Assembly (NCBI GenBank): GCA_903934875.1
Contig: CAIZPP010000013.1
Span: forward strand, 1-54,626
Reading direction: 5' to 3'
Origin: an uncultured Methylococcaceae bacterium
GTDB lineage: Bacteria; Pseudomonadota; Gammaproteobacteria; Methylococcales; Methylococcaceae
Length of the DNA: 54,626 nucleotides
The translations under genes and the position numbers were made by a program. This document shows, one piece after another, positions 1-8,990 of the stretch. How positions within the stretch are numbered: the first letter of the stretch is position 1; every line of letters starts with the position of its first letter. A model generated the notes under the pieces. It was not told the DNA's origin. It worked only from the letters and a program-made list of their open reading frames with translations, and searched no databases.

Positions 1-111
1 ACGAATACTACTCATTCCAACTGCGGTTACTCGGATATTCTAGGGACATTCTAGGCGATACTCTGCACAGGCAACGAAGAAGTTTGCTGAATCATCTCAA
101 CCTTATGATTT

Positions 112-906
112 TTATAATAAAATATTGACCGGGAATTGCTGAGATATCGTCAGTACTAGTAGGCCTATGAACCCGACACCTATGCAGAGTAGAGCCATAA
201 TTTTAGGCCGTTTTTGCTGGAGGAACTGATATAGATAAAATCCTATAATTCCAGAAATAAAGTACGGCATATTATATATAAGAGTATGAGACATCGAATT
301 GTCCACATTGCCGATCAATAGCTTGAAAGTGACTAGTATCGACAGCAGAAGTGCAAATGCCGTTGCCAACCCATTGCGGCATATGATGAGTAGTACGGGA
401 AATAATACGTAAAACAACATTTCCACTCCGATACTCCACGAGGAAAGCACTATCCCATCGACACGATTAGAAACAAGATCAAAGGTAAATGTGGCACTCA
501 ATATGGTATCGGAAATGCTGATAGCTTGATTATAATTAAAATGTAGAATTGCAATTTGAAAAACCAACATGAAATAAAACAAAGGTGCGATTCTAGCCAA
601 ACGTCGTATCCAAAAAGACAGGATATCCTGTTCAGAAAAGAATCTTCCAGCATATCCGTAAGTTAAACTAAAAGCACTGACAACGAAAAAGAGTGGCACA
701 CCGAATCCAAAATACCATTTCATGAAGCCTAAAAGGTTTGGATCAATGAGCTTGGGAATCCATATTACATGAAAGCAAACAATTGAAAGCGCAGCGTAAC
801 CGCGTAGTGACTCAAGCCCTCCTAAACGCTCCTTTTGTCTAACCTTCGGCAAAGCCATTTCCGCTGCGACCGCTATTAGTTGATTCGTAGGTGCCGTCAT
901 TTTCAT
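112..906 (-). CDS. acyltransferase 3 family membrane protein, probably 3'-truncated
   Basis: 264-residue membrane protein of the acyltransferase-3 (OafA/YrhL-like) family, whose members O-acylate cell-surface sugars or lipids. Seen: the N-terminal signature GLESLRGYAALSIVCFH at residues about 29-45, which holds the family's conserved Arg and the catalytic-type His in the first membrane helix, a following FWIRRLARIAPLF segment, and about seven hydrophobic helices. Family members are usually 330-400 residues, so the last helices are missing; the frame stops at 112-114 and no other minus-strand frame in 1-111 restores a long continuation. Either a short paralogue or a gene cut at its 3' end. It lies downstream of the methyltransferase on the same strand and may be co-transcribed. 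Specific substrate unknown. Confidence 0.75.
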   Translation of the reverse strand: MKMTAPTNQLIAVAAEMALPKVRQKERLGGLESLRGYAALSIVCFHVIWIPKLIDPNLLGFMKWYFGFGVPLFFVVSAFSLTYGYAGRFFSEQDILSFWIRRLARIAPLFYFMLVFQIAILHFNYNQAISISDTILSATFTFDLVSNRVDGIVLSSWSIGVEMLFYVLFPVLLIICRNGLATAFALLLSILVTFKLLIGNVDNSMSHTLIYNMPYFISGIIGFYLYQFLQQKRPKIMALLCIGVGFIGLLVLTISQQFPVNILL

Positions 907-978
907 ATTTAAAGTCTATGGATTTGTCGAGTAGCCGAGGAATGGCGCACAAGGTAAGCCCCAGATAGTAAATTGTGC

Positions 979-1827
979 CTACAAAGGGGTTAAGAACACA
1001 ATTCTTTGATTGGGATCTGCCGGATATAAGCTATCGCCGACCAGTTCCCATCCACCCCAGTTTTTTGCAATGTACTCGCAAGAAATGGATGTGTCGCCAT
1101 ACGTCACGTCGCCATCAATGGGCGGTCGGCAGTGGGGCGTAAAGGCAAATCCACGCGAACGATGTTCATTCTCCATGCGCTCAACATCCACAAGATTTTG
1201 CTTTTGGTCGTGGGCGCGCCAGTACTCTATCGGCCTGATGGTGATGGCAAGCAAGCCTTGCGGGGCAATATGCTGACGCAATGCGCGCATCACCGCTTGG
1301 CTGGTCTTTTCAGACAAATGGGTAAAAACCGAAAATGCATAGATAAGATCAAATTGTACACCTTCAAAGGGCAGGCTGGTCGGGACTTCCGCGCACAGCT
1401 TGAGATTGGCGCGCACACGGGCATCCAGGCAAAGTTGCAAGGAATGTTCCCAAGCATCGCAACCGTAGATATTCTTCGGAGGGGTAAATTTGTATAAAAG
1501 CCTGATCAACCGTCCCCATCCGCACCCATAATCCAGAATGGTGGATTGTTGCAGGCTCTTGCCAGTCTGTTGTTCGTAGAACCTCGCCAACTCCCGGACA
1601 AAAGACAGCGATTGGTCAAGCAACGCCCGGCCCGATGTGCCGGTCCAAGCCACCTGGGTTTCTTCCGCCGGCATACTTGGAAGGATGGCATTGAGGTACG
1701 GGTAATTCTCAAGAGGCTCGAGAAAAAGAACCCCTAAATCTTCCAGAGTCATTTTCTGTAGTGCTTGGTACAGTTCATCTTCTGATTTTTTAGCCTGTTG
1801 CTCGAGTTCAAAATACTTCATACTCAT
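979..1827 (-). CDS. class I SAM-dependent methyltransferase
   Basis: 282-residue Rossmann-fold methyltransferase. Motif I is ILDYGCGWGR at residues about 97-106, which binds S-adenosylmethionine. It is followed by an acidic motif II region (IYGCDAWEHSL, 120-130) and motif IV FDLIYAFSVFTHL, typical of the Methyltransf_11/25 type. An N-terminal extension of about 75 residues is not recognised. The methyl acceptor cannot be predicted; proximity to the acyltransferase makes a surface-glycan role possible but unproven. It starts 33 bases after the end of secA on the same strand. ATG at 1827; a second in-frame ATG two codons later (1821) is an alternative. Confidence 0.8.
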   Translation of the reverse strand: MSMKYFELEQQAKKSEDELYQALQKMTLEDLGVLFLEPLENYPYLNAILPSMPAEETQVAWTGTSGRALLDQSLSFVRELARFYEQQTGKSLQQSTILDYGCGWGRLIRLLYKFTPPKNIYGCDAWEHSLQLCLDARVRANLKLCAEVPTSLPFEGVQFDLIYAFSVFTHLSEKTSQAVMRALRQHIAPQGLLAITIRPIEYWRAHDQKQNLVDVERMENEHRSRGFAFTPHCRPPIDGDVTYGDTSISCEYIAKNWGGWELVGDSLYPADPNQRIVFLTPL

Positions 1828-1860
1828 CTTTACCTGAATTGCGCGTTGTCAACCATTTGT

Positions 1861-4587
1861 TCAAGCCAACCGGCCATGACACTGTTTGTATTTTTTGCCG
1901 GAACCGCAAGGGCAAGGGTCGTTTCTGCCGATCTTTGTCCCTTCGCGGACAACAGTTTTGATCGGCTCGGCCTTTTTGGGCTGTTCAGCAGGAGCATCTG
2001 GGCCATCTTCCTCCATTCCGGCTGCATCTGCGTGATGGAAGGACAGTTCCAACTCACGCTGTTTTTGCCGTGCCTGTTCCTCCATAATCTGAACCTCTTC
2101 GTCGCTGCGGACCTGGACCTTGGAGACGATGGAAATCACTTCCTGTTTCACGCTGTCCAGCATATTGGTGAACATTTCAAAGGCTTCGCGTTTGTACTCC
2201 TGTTTAGGGTCTTTCTGGGCGTAGCCGCGCAGGTGGATGCCCATGCGCAAATGGTCCATGGATGCCAAATGTTCCTTCCATGCATTGTCCAGCACTTGCA
2301 GCATCACCGATTTCTCAAAATGGTGCATCACTGACAGGCCGATGGCGGTGGATTTGGCTTCGTAGTCCTCCTGCACCCGGTCGATAATCAGTTTCTTGAG
2401 TTTTTCCTCGTGCAGATAATTGTCCTCTTCCAGCCATTGGGCAATCGGGGTTGGCACGTTGAGTTCATGGTCCAGTGCTTCTTCCATGCCTTTCACATCC
2501 CACTGTTCTTCCATGGTATGCGGCGGAATGAATTGTGCGAACATGGTGTTGACCACATCCTCACGGATTGCCGTGATGGTTTCCGAAATGTCCTCGGCTT
2601 CCATCAGCGCATCACGCTGGGAGTAAATCACGCGGCGCTGGTCATTGGCAACGTTGTCGTATTCCAGCAATTGCTTGCGAATGTCGAAGTTGCGCGCTTC
2701 CACTTTGCGCTGGGCATTCTCAATGGCTTTGGTGACCCACGGATGCTCAATAGCCTCGCCCTCGGTCATGCCGAGTTTCTGCATGATCGCGGCAACCCGG
2801 TCAGAGGCAAATATACGCATGAGGCTGTCTTGCAGCGACAAATAGAATCGGGTGGAACCGGGATCGCCCTGCCGACCGCAACGTCCGCGCAACTGGTTGT
2901 CGATGCGCCTAGATTCGTGCCGTTCGGAACCGATGACATGCAGGCCACCGCTATTCACCACGGCTTGGTGACGCTGCGCCCAGTCGATTTTCGCCTGTTC
3001 AATGTCGGCGGGGTCGAGCAAATTCCGGTGGGATATTTCCTCCTTCACATTGCCGCCCAAAATGATATCGGTGCCTCGGCCCGCCATGTTAGTGGCGATA
3101 GTCACAGCAGAAGGCCGCCCCGCCTCGGCGACGATGTGGGCTTCCCGCTCGTGATGTTTGGCATTCAGCACATTATGTTCTATACCAGCCTTTTTCAGCA
3201 GCCCGGACAGGTGTTCGGAGTTTTCAATCGACGTGGTGCCTACCAACACGGGCTGGCCGCGCCCTATGCATTCTTTAATATCTTCGAGTATGGCATTGTA
3301 TTTGTCCTGCACACCTAGATACACCAAATCGCCCAAGTCTTTGCGGACATTCGGAACATTCGACGGGATGACGACGACTTCAAGATTGTAAATCTGCTGG
3401 AATTCGAAGGCCTCCGTATCCGCCGTCCCGGTCATGCCGGAAAGCTTGTCGTATAACCGGAAATAATTTTGAAAGGTGATCGATGCCAAGGTCTGGTTTT
3501 CGTTCTGCACCGTCACCCCTTCCTTGGCCTCCATCGCCTGGTGTAAGCCTTCCGACCAGCGCCTCCCGGTCATCGCACGACCGGTGAACTCATCGACGAT
3601 GATGATCTGATTATCGCGGACGATATAGTCCACGTCCCTCTGGAACAATACATTGGCGCGCAGGCAGGCGTTGATGTAATGCATCAGGCGGATATTGACG
3701 GCATCGTACAGACTTTGCCCAGGCTTGATCAGGCCGTGCTCTTCCATCATCTCCTCAATGCGTTCGTGGCCCTGCTCGGTCAGGAAGACTTGCTTGGATT
3801 TTTCATCGACGCTGTAGTCACCTGGGCCGTTTTCCTTTTCTTGCTTGGCCAGCTTCGGGATCAGCCGATTGACCTGATGGTAAAGGTCGCTGCGGTCTTC
3901 CGTGGGGCCTGAGATGATGAGCGGGGTGCGCGCTTCATCGACCAGAATGGAGTCCACCTCGTCGACGATGGCAAAATGGCGGCCCCTCTGCACTCGGTCG
4001 TCCGGGGTGAAGGCCATGTTGTCGCGCAAGTAGTCGAAGCCATATTCGTTGTTGGTGCCGTAGGTGATGTCCGCAGCGTAAGCCGCCCGGCGCTCGGTAT
4101 TGTCCAGCCCGCTGACAATGACACCCGTGCTTAGCCCCAAAAAGCCATAGATTTCGCCCATCCATTCGGCATCGCGGCGGGCCAGGTAATCGTTCACGGT
4201 GACCACATGCACCCCGTGGCCGGGAAGAGCGTTGAGATAGGCCGCCAAAGTCGCCACCAAGGTTTTGCCTTCGCCGGTCTTCATCTCAGCGATTTTCCCG
4301 TCATTCAGGACCATGCCGCCAACTAATTGCACATCGTAATGGCGCATGTTCAACACGCGGCTTGAGGCTTCACGGACTACGGCAAAAGCCTCCGGCAACA
4401 GGGCTTCCAGTTTTTCCCCATTAGCCAGGAGTTCCCTGAACTCCAGCGTTTTCGCTTGCAGTTCCGCATCGGAGAGCTTTTGCATCTGGGGTTCCAGAGC
4501 ATTGATCTTCTTGACGATTTTATTTTTTTTCTTAATTAGCCGTTCATTTCGGCTACCGATGATTGTTTTGACCAGCTTGCCCAGCAT
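1861..4587 (-). CDS. secA: preprotein translocase ATPase SecA
   Basis: 908-residue ATPase that drives unfolded precursor proteins through SecYEG. Walker A is MKTGEGKT (residues about 102-109). The DEAD-type Walker B is VDEVDS near residue 207, and the preprotein cross-linking and helical scaffold regions follow. The C-terminus has the SecB/phospholipid-binding zinc motif CPCGSG...QCH with Cys892, Cys894, Cys903 and His904. Length matches E. coli SecA (901). The start at 4587 gives the family N-terminus [16 protein letters not shown]; an in-frame upstream ATG at 4635 would add 16 residues with no homology. lpxC-dciA-secA is the usual gammaproteobacterial order, but here about 6 kb of accessory DNA separates dciA from secA. 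Confidence 0.98.
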   Translation of the reverse strand: MLGKLVKTIIGSRNERLIKKKNKIVKKINALEPQMQKLSDAELQAKTLEFRELLANGEKLEALLPEAFAVVREASSRVLNMRHYDVQLVGGMVLNDGKIAEMKTGEGKTLVATLAAYLNALPGHGVHVVTVNDYLARRDAEWMGEIYGFLGLSTGVIVSGLDNTERRAAYAADITYGTNNEYGFDYLRDNMAFTPDDRVQRGRHFAIVDEVDSILVDEARTPLIISGPTEDRSDLYHQVNRLIPKLAKQEKENGPGDYSVDEKSKQVFLTEQGHERIEEMMEEHGLIKPGQSLYDAVNIRLMHYINACLRANVLFQRDVDYIVRDNQIIIVDEFTGRAMTGRRWSEGLHQAMEAKEGVTVQNENQTLASITFQNYFRLYDKLSGMTGTADTEAFEFQQIYNLEVVVIPSNVPNVRKDLGDLVYLGVQDKYNAILEDIKECIGRGQPVLVGTTSIENSEHLSGLLKKAGIEHNVLNAKHHEREAHIVAEAGRPSAVTIATNMAGRGTDIILGGNVKEEISHRNLLDPADIEQAKIDWAQRHQAVVNSGGLHVIGSERHESRRIDNQLRGRCGRQGDPGSTRFYLSLQDSLMRIFASDRVAAIMQKLGMTEGEAIEHPWVTKAIENAQRKVEARNFDIRKQLLEYDNVANDQRRVIYSQRDALMEAEDISETITAIREDVVNTMFAQFIPPHTMEEQWDVKGMEEALDHELNVPTPIAQWLEEDNYLHEEKLKKLIIDRVQEDYEAKSTAIGLSVMHHFEKSVMLQVLDNAWKEHLASMDHLRMGIHLRGYAQKDPKQEYKREAFEMFTNMLDSVKQEVISIVSKVQVRSDEEVQIMEEQARQKQRELELSFHHADAAGMEEDGPDAPAEQPKKAEPIKTVVREGTKIGRNDPCPCGSGKKYKQCHGRLA

Positions 4588-4944
4588 TGTGATTCGATTC
4601 CAACCTATGTAAATGATGTGCGGATGATACCGCAAATTGCTCCATTTTTATATTAACAGCGCTTCCAACATCGGATAGTTACTTGATAGGATGCTAAATT
4701 GCACAAGAGGTTTGGTCAAATGCTCGCTTGAATGGCTGCCATTTTTTAATGAAATGTCGAAAATGAAAGCGCTGTGATAAGGACAGTAGGGTAGCAATCC
4801 ACTGATTGACCCTGCTTTTGCTGCATTGGTGGCAGGTTTCCGATAAATTCTAATATCCATTCTATTAGGCAAGCAACTTACGGCCTATACCGCTCATCGT
4901 TTTTGCTGGTTTCCAACCGCCCCGCCGGACGCTATACTTTGCGC
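4588..4944. other. intergenic, divergent secA / Rpn-family gene
   Basis: 357 bases between two divergent starts. It is AT-richer than its flanks and must hold the promoters of secA and of the Rpn-family gene. No convincing -35/-10 pair, repeat or RNA gene was recognised; the short frames across it resemble no known family. Confidence 0.4.
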
Positions 4945-5940
4945 ATGAACCATGACCATAGCTACAAACTATTGTTTTCCCACCCTGAAATGGTTGCCGA
5001 CCTGTTGCGCGGTTTCGTGTGCGAGGAGTGGGTGGATGACTTGGATTTTTCCACCTTGGAGCGTACTGGCGATGGCTATGTCACTGATGACCTGCGTGAA
5101 CGCTTGGACGATATCGTCTGGCGAGTCCGTTTGGGGCGGGAATGGCTTTATGTTTATTTGCTGATCGAATTCCAGTCCAGCGTGGACCCTTTCATGGCAG
5201 TGCGGGTGCTGGCCTACCTCGGGCTGCTTTACCAAGACATCATTCGCACGGGGGGCTTGACGGCGGACAGGCTTCTGCCGCCGGTATTGCCGGTCGTGCT
5301 GTACAACGGTAGGCCGCGCTGGAACGCGCCAGAGGAAGTTGCCGACTTGATCGCCGTAGCGCCCGTCGGGTTGGACCGCTACCGCCCGCGTCTGCGCTAT
5401 CTGCTGTTGGACGAAGGCCGCTATGCCGACAGCGAACTGGCTCCCCTGCGCAACGTGGCGGCGGCACTGTTCCGCATGGAAAACAGCCGCACCCCGCACG
5501 ACGTGGAACAGGTGCTGGTTGCTTTGGTCGAATGGCTGAAGGCATCTGGGCAAGACTCGCTGCGCCGGGCGTTCACCGTATGGCTGAAGCGGGTGCTTTT
5601 GCCAGGCCGAATGCCCGGCATGAATTTTGAGGATATTAACGAATTGCAAGAGGTGAAGAGCATGTTGGCAGAACGCGTGATCGAATGGACCGAGCAATGG
5701 GAGCGGCAAGGCATGGAAAAGGGCATGGAAAAGGGCATGGAAAAGGGCATGGAAAAGGGCATGGAAAAGGGCATGCAAAAAGGGGAGGCAACCTTGCTAT
5801 TGCGGCTAATGGAACTTCGTTTCGGCAGTTTAGACGAAGCGATACGCCAAAGGCTACAAAATGCAGATGCGGAAACACTGCTGCTGTGGGGTGACAGATT
5901 GCTGAATGCCGGTTCGGCGCAAGAGGTTCTGAGGGATTGA
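4945..5940 (+). CDS. Rpn-family PD-(D/E)XK nuclease / putative transposase
   Basis: 331-residue protein of the Rpn/YhgA-like family, relatives of E. coli RpnA, which promotes RecA-independent DNA transfer. The nuclease core is at the N-terminus: an acidic pair DD at residues 55-56 and the strand YLLIEFQ with Glu75 and Gln77, the family form of the PD-(D/E)XK site. The C-terminal part has a DUF4351-like tail (LLRLMELRFGSL...RLQNADAETLLLW) preceded by a charged GMEK repeat. The start at 4945 (MNHDHSYKLLFSHPEMVADLLRGF) matches the family N-terminus; an upstream in-frame ATG at 4903 adds 14 unrelated residues. Apparently intact, whereas two other copies of the family in the window (41702-42228 and 42946-43041) are fragments. 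Likely a selfish or defence-related accessory gene. Confidence 0.85.
   Translation: MNHDHSYKLLFSHPEMVADLLRGFVCEEWVDDLDFSTLERTGDGYVTDDLRERLDDIVWRVRLGREWLYVYLLIEFQSSVDPFMAVRVLAYLGLLYQDIIRTGGLTADRLLPPVLPVVLYNGRPRWNAPEEVADLIAVAPVGLDRYRPRLRYLLLDEGRYADSELAPLRNVAAALFRMENSRTPHDVEQVLVALVEWLKASGQDSLRRAFTVWLKRVLLPGRMPGMNFEDINELQEVKSMLAERVIEWTEQWERQGMEKGMEKGMEKGMEKGMEKGMQKGEATLLLRLMELRFGSLDEAIRQRLQNADAETLLLWGDRLLNAGSAQEVLRD
5710..5781 (+). repeat. 12-bp in-frame tandem repeat (GMEK x5 plus GMQK)
   Basis: Five perfect tandem copies of ggcatggaaaag (5710-5769) followed by a sixth diverged copy (5770-5781), inside the Rpn-family gene. Each unit encodes Gly-Met-Glu-Lys, so copy-number changes by slippage would alter the length of a charged helical linker without breaking the frame. 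Confidence 0.95.
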
Positions 5941-6100
5941 TCCGTAATGATGGTAATCTGCATGGCTCAGTATGTGCCGAATGAAAACCTTACCGGAATT
6001 AAAGTGAATTGCCGCAATCAGGCGGGGTTTGTTTCCGCCTATGTCAAAAACGAACAGTTTTCCAACCCTTAATTTGGCATCTGAGCCCGGATGTAGGCTG

Positions 6101-6179
6101 TTGTAGGGCGGTGCCTTCAGGCCGCTCTTAAGTCTATGGGGTTTAAGTTGGTTGAAGCGGCCTGAAGGCCGCCCTACAA
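6101..6179. repeat. REP-like palindromic element
   Basis: Left arm 6101-6125 and right arm 6157-6179 are near-perfect inverted copies around gcggcctgaaggccgccct, with a 2-base interruption in the left arm and a 31-base loop. Each arm is itself partly palindromic (ggcctgaaggcc). Typical of dispersed intergenic palindromic repeats; one of several unrelated families in this window. Confidence 0.8.
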
Positions 6180-6216
6180 GTGTTCGTTGCGTATGATCAG
6201 TTACTTGGGAACGGGC

Positions 6217-6250
6217 AAAAAAAAAAATCGGCTAGGGGCTACGCCCCTAG
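6217..6250 (-). terminator. rho-independent terminator of the VWA-PP2C-kinase-FGE locus
   Basis: Read on the minus strand, a perfect 8-bp stem (6232-6239 with 6243-6250) with a 3-base loop is followed after three bases by a run of 11 T (A-run 6217-6227 on plus). It lies about 50 bases past the FGE stop. A hairpin just past a C-type-lectin-like 3' end is also seen in diversity-generating retroelements, but the T-run makes termination the simpler reading. Confidence 0.8.
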
Positions 6251-6299
6251 AACCCCAAAAGAAAAGAAAAAAGGAAAAAGCATAAAGGGCAAAGGCAAT

Positions 6300-7597
6300 T
6301 TAGTCCTGGGCTAGACGAAACCCCTGGTTGAAGTACCGGTAGTCGGGGCTGTTCCTGTCGCGGTTGGCGGAACGGGCGTTCATGCCGTAGCCGTACAACG
6401 AGCCGCCCCGGACCGCCCGAGGCCTGCCGGCATCATTTGTGCATATATTTTTGTCGCCATCGTAAGGATTGTGGTAGGCCGAGCAGGTCCATTCCCAGAC
6501 ATTGCCGCTCATATCGTACAGGCCAAAGCCGTTGGGCTGCTTGTTGCCGACCGGGTGAGTTGTATTGCCCGAGTTGCCAGCACACCAAGCCACTGCGTCC
6601 ACACTGTCCGAGCCGCAATATTCTTGTTGCCTGCCGCCCCGGCAGGCGTATTCCCATTCCGCCTCGGTGGGCAGGCGGTATAGTGCAGCCCGGTCTGTTG
6701 GTTCAGCTTGGCGATGTACGCTTGCGCGTCGTTGAGGCTGACGCTCTCCACCGGGCAGTCGCCGCCGCAATCTTTGAAATTGGATGGGTTGGAATTCATC
6801 ACCGCCTGCCATTGCGCCTGGGTCACTTCGTATGTTGCCATTTTGAAGGGCTGCACATTAACGGCGTGGACGGGTTTTTCGTCGCTCTCACCAGTGTCCG
6901 AACCCATCATGAATTCCCCGCCGGGAAGCGCGACCAAAATTGGGCAGTTGGGGCAGGCTGGGCTGGTTTGCGGTGGATTGGCCCCCACCCTGCCCCCCGT
7001 GGGGTCAGCATTGGCTGGAGCGGATGCGCTCTTTAGCTTCTCCAATTCGGCTTGCAAGGCCAACCGCTTGGTTGTCGCATCGTCTTTGGCCTGTTGAATC
7101 TGCTGTTGCAACTGGCTTTGCTGTTGTTGGCCTTCTTTTAGGGCTTGGGTAGCTTGAGAATCGCCCGTTTGCCCCAACAGCCAGCCTAGCACAAAGCCGA
7201 TTAGCACAACCAGCACGGCGGCCAGCGACAAACGGCCCGCCAACCGTCCACTGCCGTGGGTGAATAAGCGTGGAAGCGGGGGAAGCTTGCGCGGGGCCAG
7301 TCGTGGCGGCGGGGTGTGGTTTAACGCCGCGCTCAAGGCGCGAACAATGTCCTCCGCCGCGCCGGCTGACAACGCAAACTCTGCGGTGAGGTTTTTGCAG
7401 GCTTGCCGTTGGATTGCCTCGTCGGCGCTACTCAGCAAGCGTTCGACCACTCTGGAACGGTAGGCGACTTTCAATAAAAACCGTTCGCGCTCCGGCCATT
7501 TCCCGGCTTCCGCCAACGCAAACAATTTCCTCTGATCGCGCAGCAGATTGGGTCCATGTTGTTTCAGCAATTCGGTCAGGCGGTTGGCAAGGCTCAT
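6300..7597 (-). pseudogene. membrane-anchored FGE-sulfatase (SUMF1/EgtB/PvdO) domain protein, frameshifted
   Basis: Two overlapping frames together make one protein of about 430 residues. The first part (from ATG 7597) has an unassigned helical N-terminal domain (1-95), a membrane helix at about 122-141, a Gln-rich coiled coil (150-192) and the start of a formylglycine-generating-enzyme fold (LPGGEFMMGSDTGESDE, about 224-240; YEVTQAQW). After LNQQTGLHY (about 306) the frame is lost. The remainder (RLPTEAEWEYACRGG ... NGFGLYDMSGNVWEW ... VRGGS ... GFRLAQD) continues in another frame to 6300. The shift coincides with TATA at 6679-6682 where TA is expected, a 2-base duplication. Last gene of the VWA-PP2C-kinase set. 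The FGE-like domain need not be an enzyme; many are ligand-binding lectin-like folds. A sequencing error is possible. Confidence 0.85.
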
Positions 7598-7612
7598 GTT
7601 ACAAGGTCAATA

Positions 7613-7662
7613 GTAGGGCGCGTTGCAACGCGCCGAATCAGGCCGGATGAACCCGGCCCTAC
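7613..7662. repeat. palindromic repeat over the kinase stop codon
   Basis: Outer arms gtagggc (7613-7619) and gccctac (7656-7662) enclose a perfect 18-bp palindrome at 7617-7634. The right arm overlaps the stop codon of the kinase gene (7659-7661). It fills most of the 61-base gap before the FGE gene and may attenuate or stabilise the message. Confidence 0.75.
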
Positions 7663-8990
7663 GCCGCCCTGACTTTGACGGTCCTCGGGCCGATGTGCAA
7701 TTCCACCCCTGCCATCAAGGCGCGGGCCTTGCCGGGTTCCAAATCCAATAAAGTGCCGTCCGGGGCGCGGTAGCTCCAGGTGTGGGCGGTTTGGTTGCGC
7801 AGGATCACATGGCCCGGTTCTTTGGGGTGCGGTTCCACGGTGGCCTCGACCTTGCTGGAATCCGCGCTGAAACGGCCCACGTCCAGATGGTGGCGGCGCA
7901 GGCTTGCACCGGCATAGGCCAGTTGGACACTATTGCCGTGGTGGGCGTGGCGCACGTGCAGGCATAAGCCGAGTGCGACCTCCTGTTCGCATTTCCAGCA
8001 GGTCAAAGGCTTGGATGCGCCATCCCACACATTCACCGCCCCGCAGCGGCACACCGGCGCGTTGGACTCCATCTCCAAAAACAGCCGACGCCATTCATTC
8101 AGGCGCTTGCGCCGGACCGGCTGATGTACGCTCTCGGTGAAGGTTTCCGTGAACATCGCTTTGAGTTTGGGCGGGCACAGCCGCTCCCAGCGGGTCACAT
8201 GCAGTTCCAAGCCCTGCACCCCGTGGGCGGTGTTGGCATGGTTAGTGGGGTGGAACACGAACAGCGGCTCACGCGCAAAATATTTCTGCTTGGCCGGAAT
8301 GTCCCAAGAATACAGCTTCATGGTTTCCTTGCCGTCCATCGGATGCTCCCACATCCACAGGTAATACAACAGCACGGATGCCGAGTACAAATCGGATTCG
8401 GCATTCGGCATGGCATTCCCTAGGGAAACTTCCGGTGCCATGAATTCCCAGACACCCCGCACATCGACGGTCGAGTTGTTGACCACGACATTGTCGTTAT
8501 CAATCATGCCGATTTCGCCCTGTATCGGGTCTATGATGATATTGTCTTGGTTGATGTCGCAATAGGCGTAGCCAGCGGCATGGAGGACTTCCAAGGCCGC
8601 CGCCAGCCGGTGGCCAATCCGGCATAGCACCGGTAGCCTCGGTTGCTTGCTGCGCCCTAGGCATATTTCATTAAATTTGAAATATTTGCTGTTGTCGTAG
8701 ACCTTCATCAAATAGCTCAAGCCCGTGGAACCCGCAAAAGACAGGCATTCGATGGGCCAATAGAAGCGGATGCCGGTATCGTCGGTAAATGGCTCGCCCC
8801 GGCGTACCAGTGCTTCGATTTGGCTTTCCTGCTGGGCTTCCCGCCCGGTGGGTTTGTACCATTTGGCAGCGTAGTGGCTGCCGTTGGCTTTGTCTTTGAC
8901 GAGATAAACCGTGCCTTGGCCCCCGCTGCCCAGTTTCCCCTCTATGCAATAGCGTTTGCCGGAATCGCGGCCAATGAATTCTTCAATCAT
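7659..8990 (-). CDS. Ser/Thr protein kinase with C-terminal zinc ribbon (TerY-P triad type)
   Basis: 443-residue protein kinase. Glycine loop GSGGQG at 21-26, beta-3 Lys43 (AAKWYK), catalytic loop YCDINQDN at 143-150 (Asp145, Asn150) and APEV at 185-188. The magnesium-binding DFG is replaced by DND at 164-166, which keeps the metal-binding Asp. About residues 318-340 form a treble Cys cluster (CRCG...CWKC) like a zinc ribbon, and the C-terminus (about 365-443) looks like a beta-rich domain. The start codon lies inside the end of the PP2C gene (8-base overlap), so the two are translationally coupled. VWA, PP2C and kinase genes in this arrangement are the TerY-P triad described near tellurite/stress-response genes. 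The only gene of this locus without a visible lesion. Confidence 0.85.
   Translation of the reverse strand: MIEEFIGRDSGKRYCIEGKLGSGGQGTVYLVKDKANGSHYAAKWYKPTGREAQQESQIEALVRRGEPFTDDTGIRFYWPIECLSFAGSTGLSYLMKVYDNSKYFKFNEICLGRSKQPRLPVLCRIGHRLAAALEVLHAAGYAYCDINQDNIIIDPIQGEIGMIDNDNVVVNNSTVDVRGVWEFMAPEVSLGNAMPNAESDLYSASVLLYYLWMWEHPMDGKETMKLYSWDIPAKQKYFAREPLFVFHPTNHANTAHGVQGLELHVTRWERLCPPKLKAMFTETFTESVHQPVRRKRLNEWRRLFLEMESNAPVCRCGAVNVWDGASKPLTCWKCEQEVALGLCLHVRHAHHGNSVQLAYAGASLRRHHLDVGRFSADSSKVEATVEPHPKEPGHVILRNQTAHTWSYRAPDGTLLDLEPGKARALMAGVELHIGPRTVKVRAA

Larger units (their letters stand above)
5941..6299. other. intergenic between Rpn gene and FGE pseudogene
   Basis: 359 bases between convergent genes. 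It holds a palindromic repeat (6101-6179) and a minus-strand terminator (6217-6250). A 41-codon frame at 5947-6072 (plus) begins ATGATG, has no recognisable family, and is not called as a gene. The rest is A/G-rich filler. Confidence 0.5.

Noticed and set aside
2410-3318. 302-codon plus-strand frame inside secA
   Set aside because: Antisense to the conserved SecA motor domain; product resembles nothing and has the composition of a shadow frame.
4969-5778. 269-codon minus-strand frame starting with MHALFHALFHALF
   Set aside because: Antisense to the GMEK repeat and the Rpn gene; repeat artefact.
5947-6072. 41-codon plus-strand frame after the Rpn gene
   Set aside because: No homology, no clear ribosome site; could be a fragment but not supportable.
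6217-6250. Hairpin as a retroelement homing structure
   Set aside because: The adjacent run of 11 T on the transcribed strand makes a rho-independent terminator the simpler explanation; kept only as an alternative.
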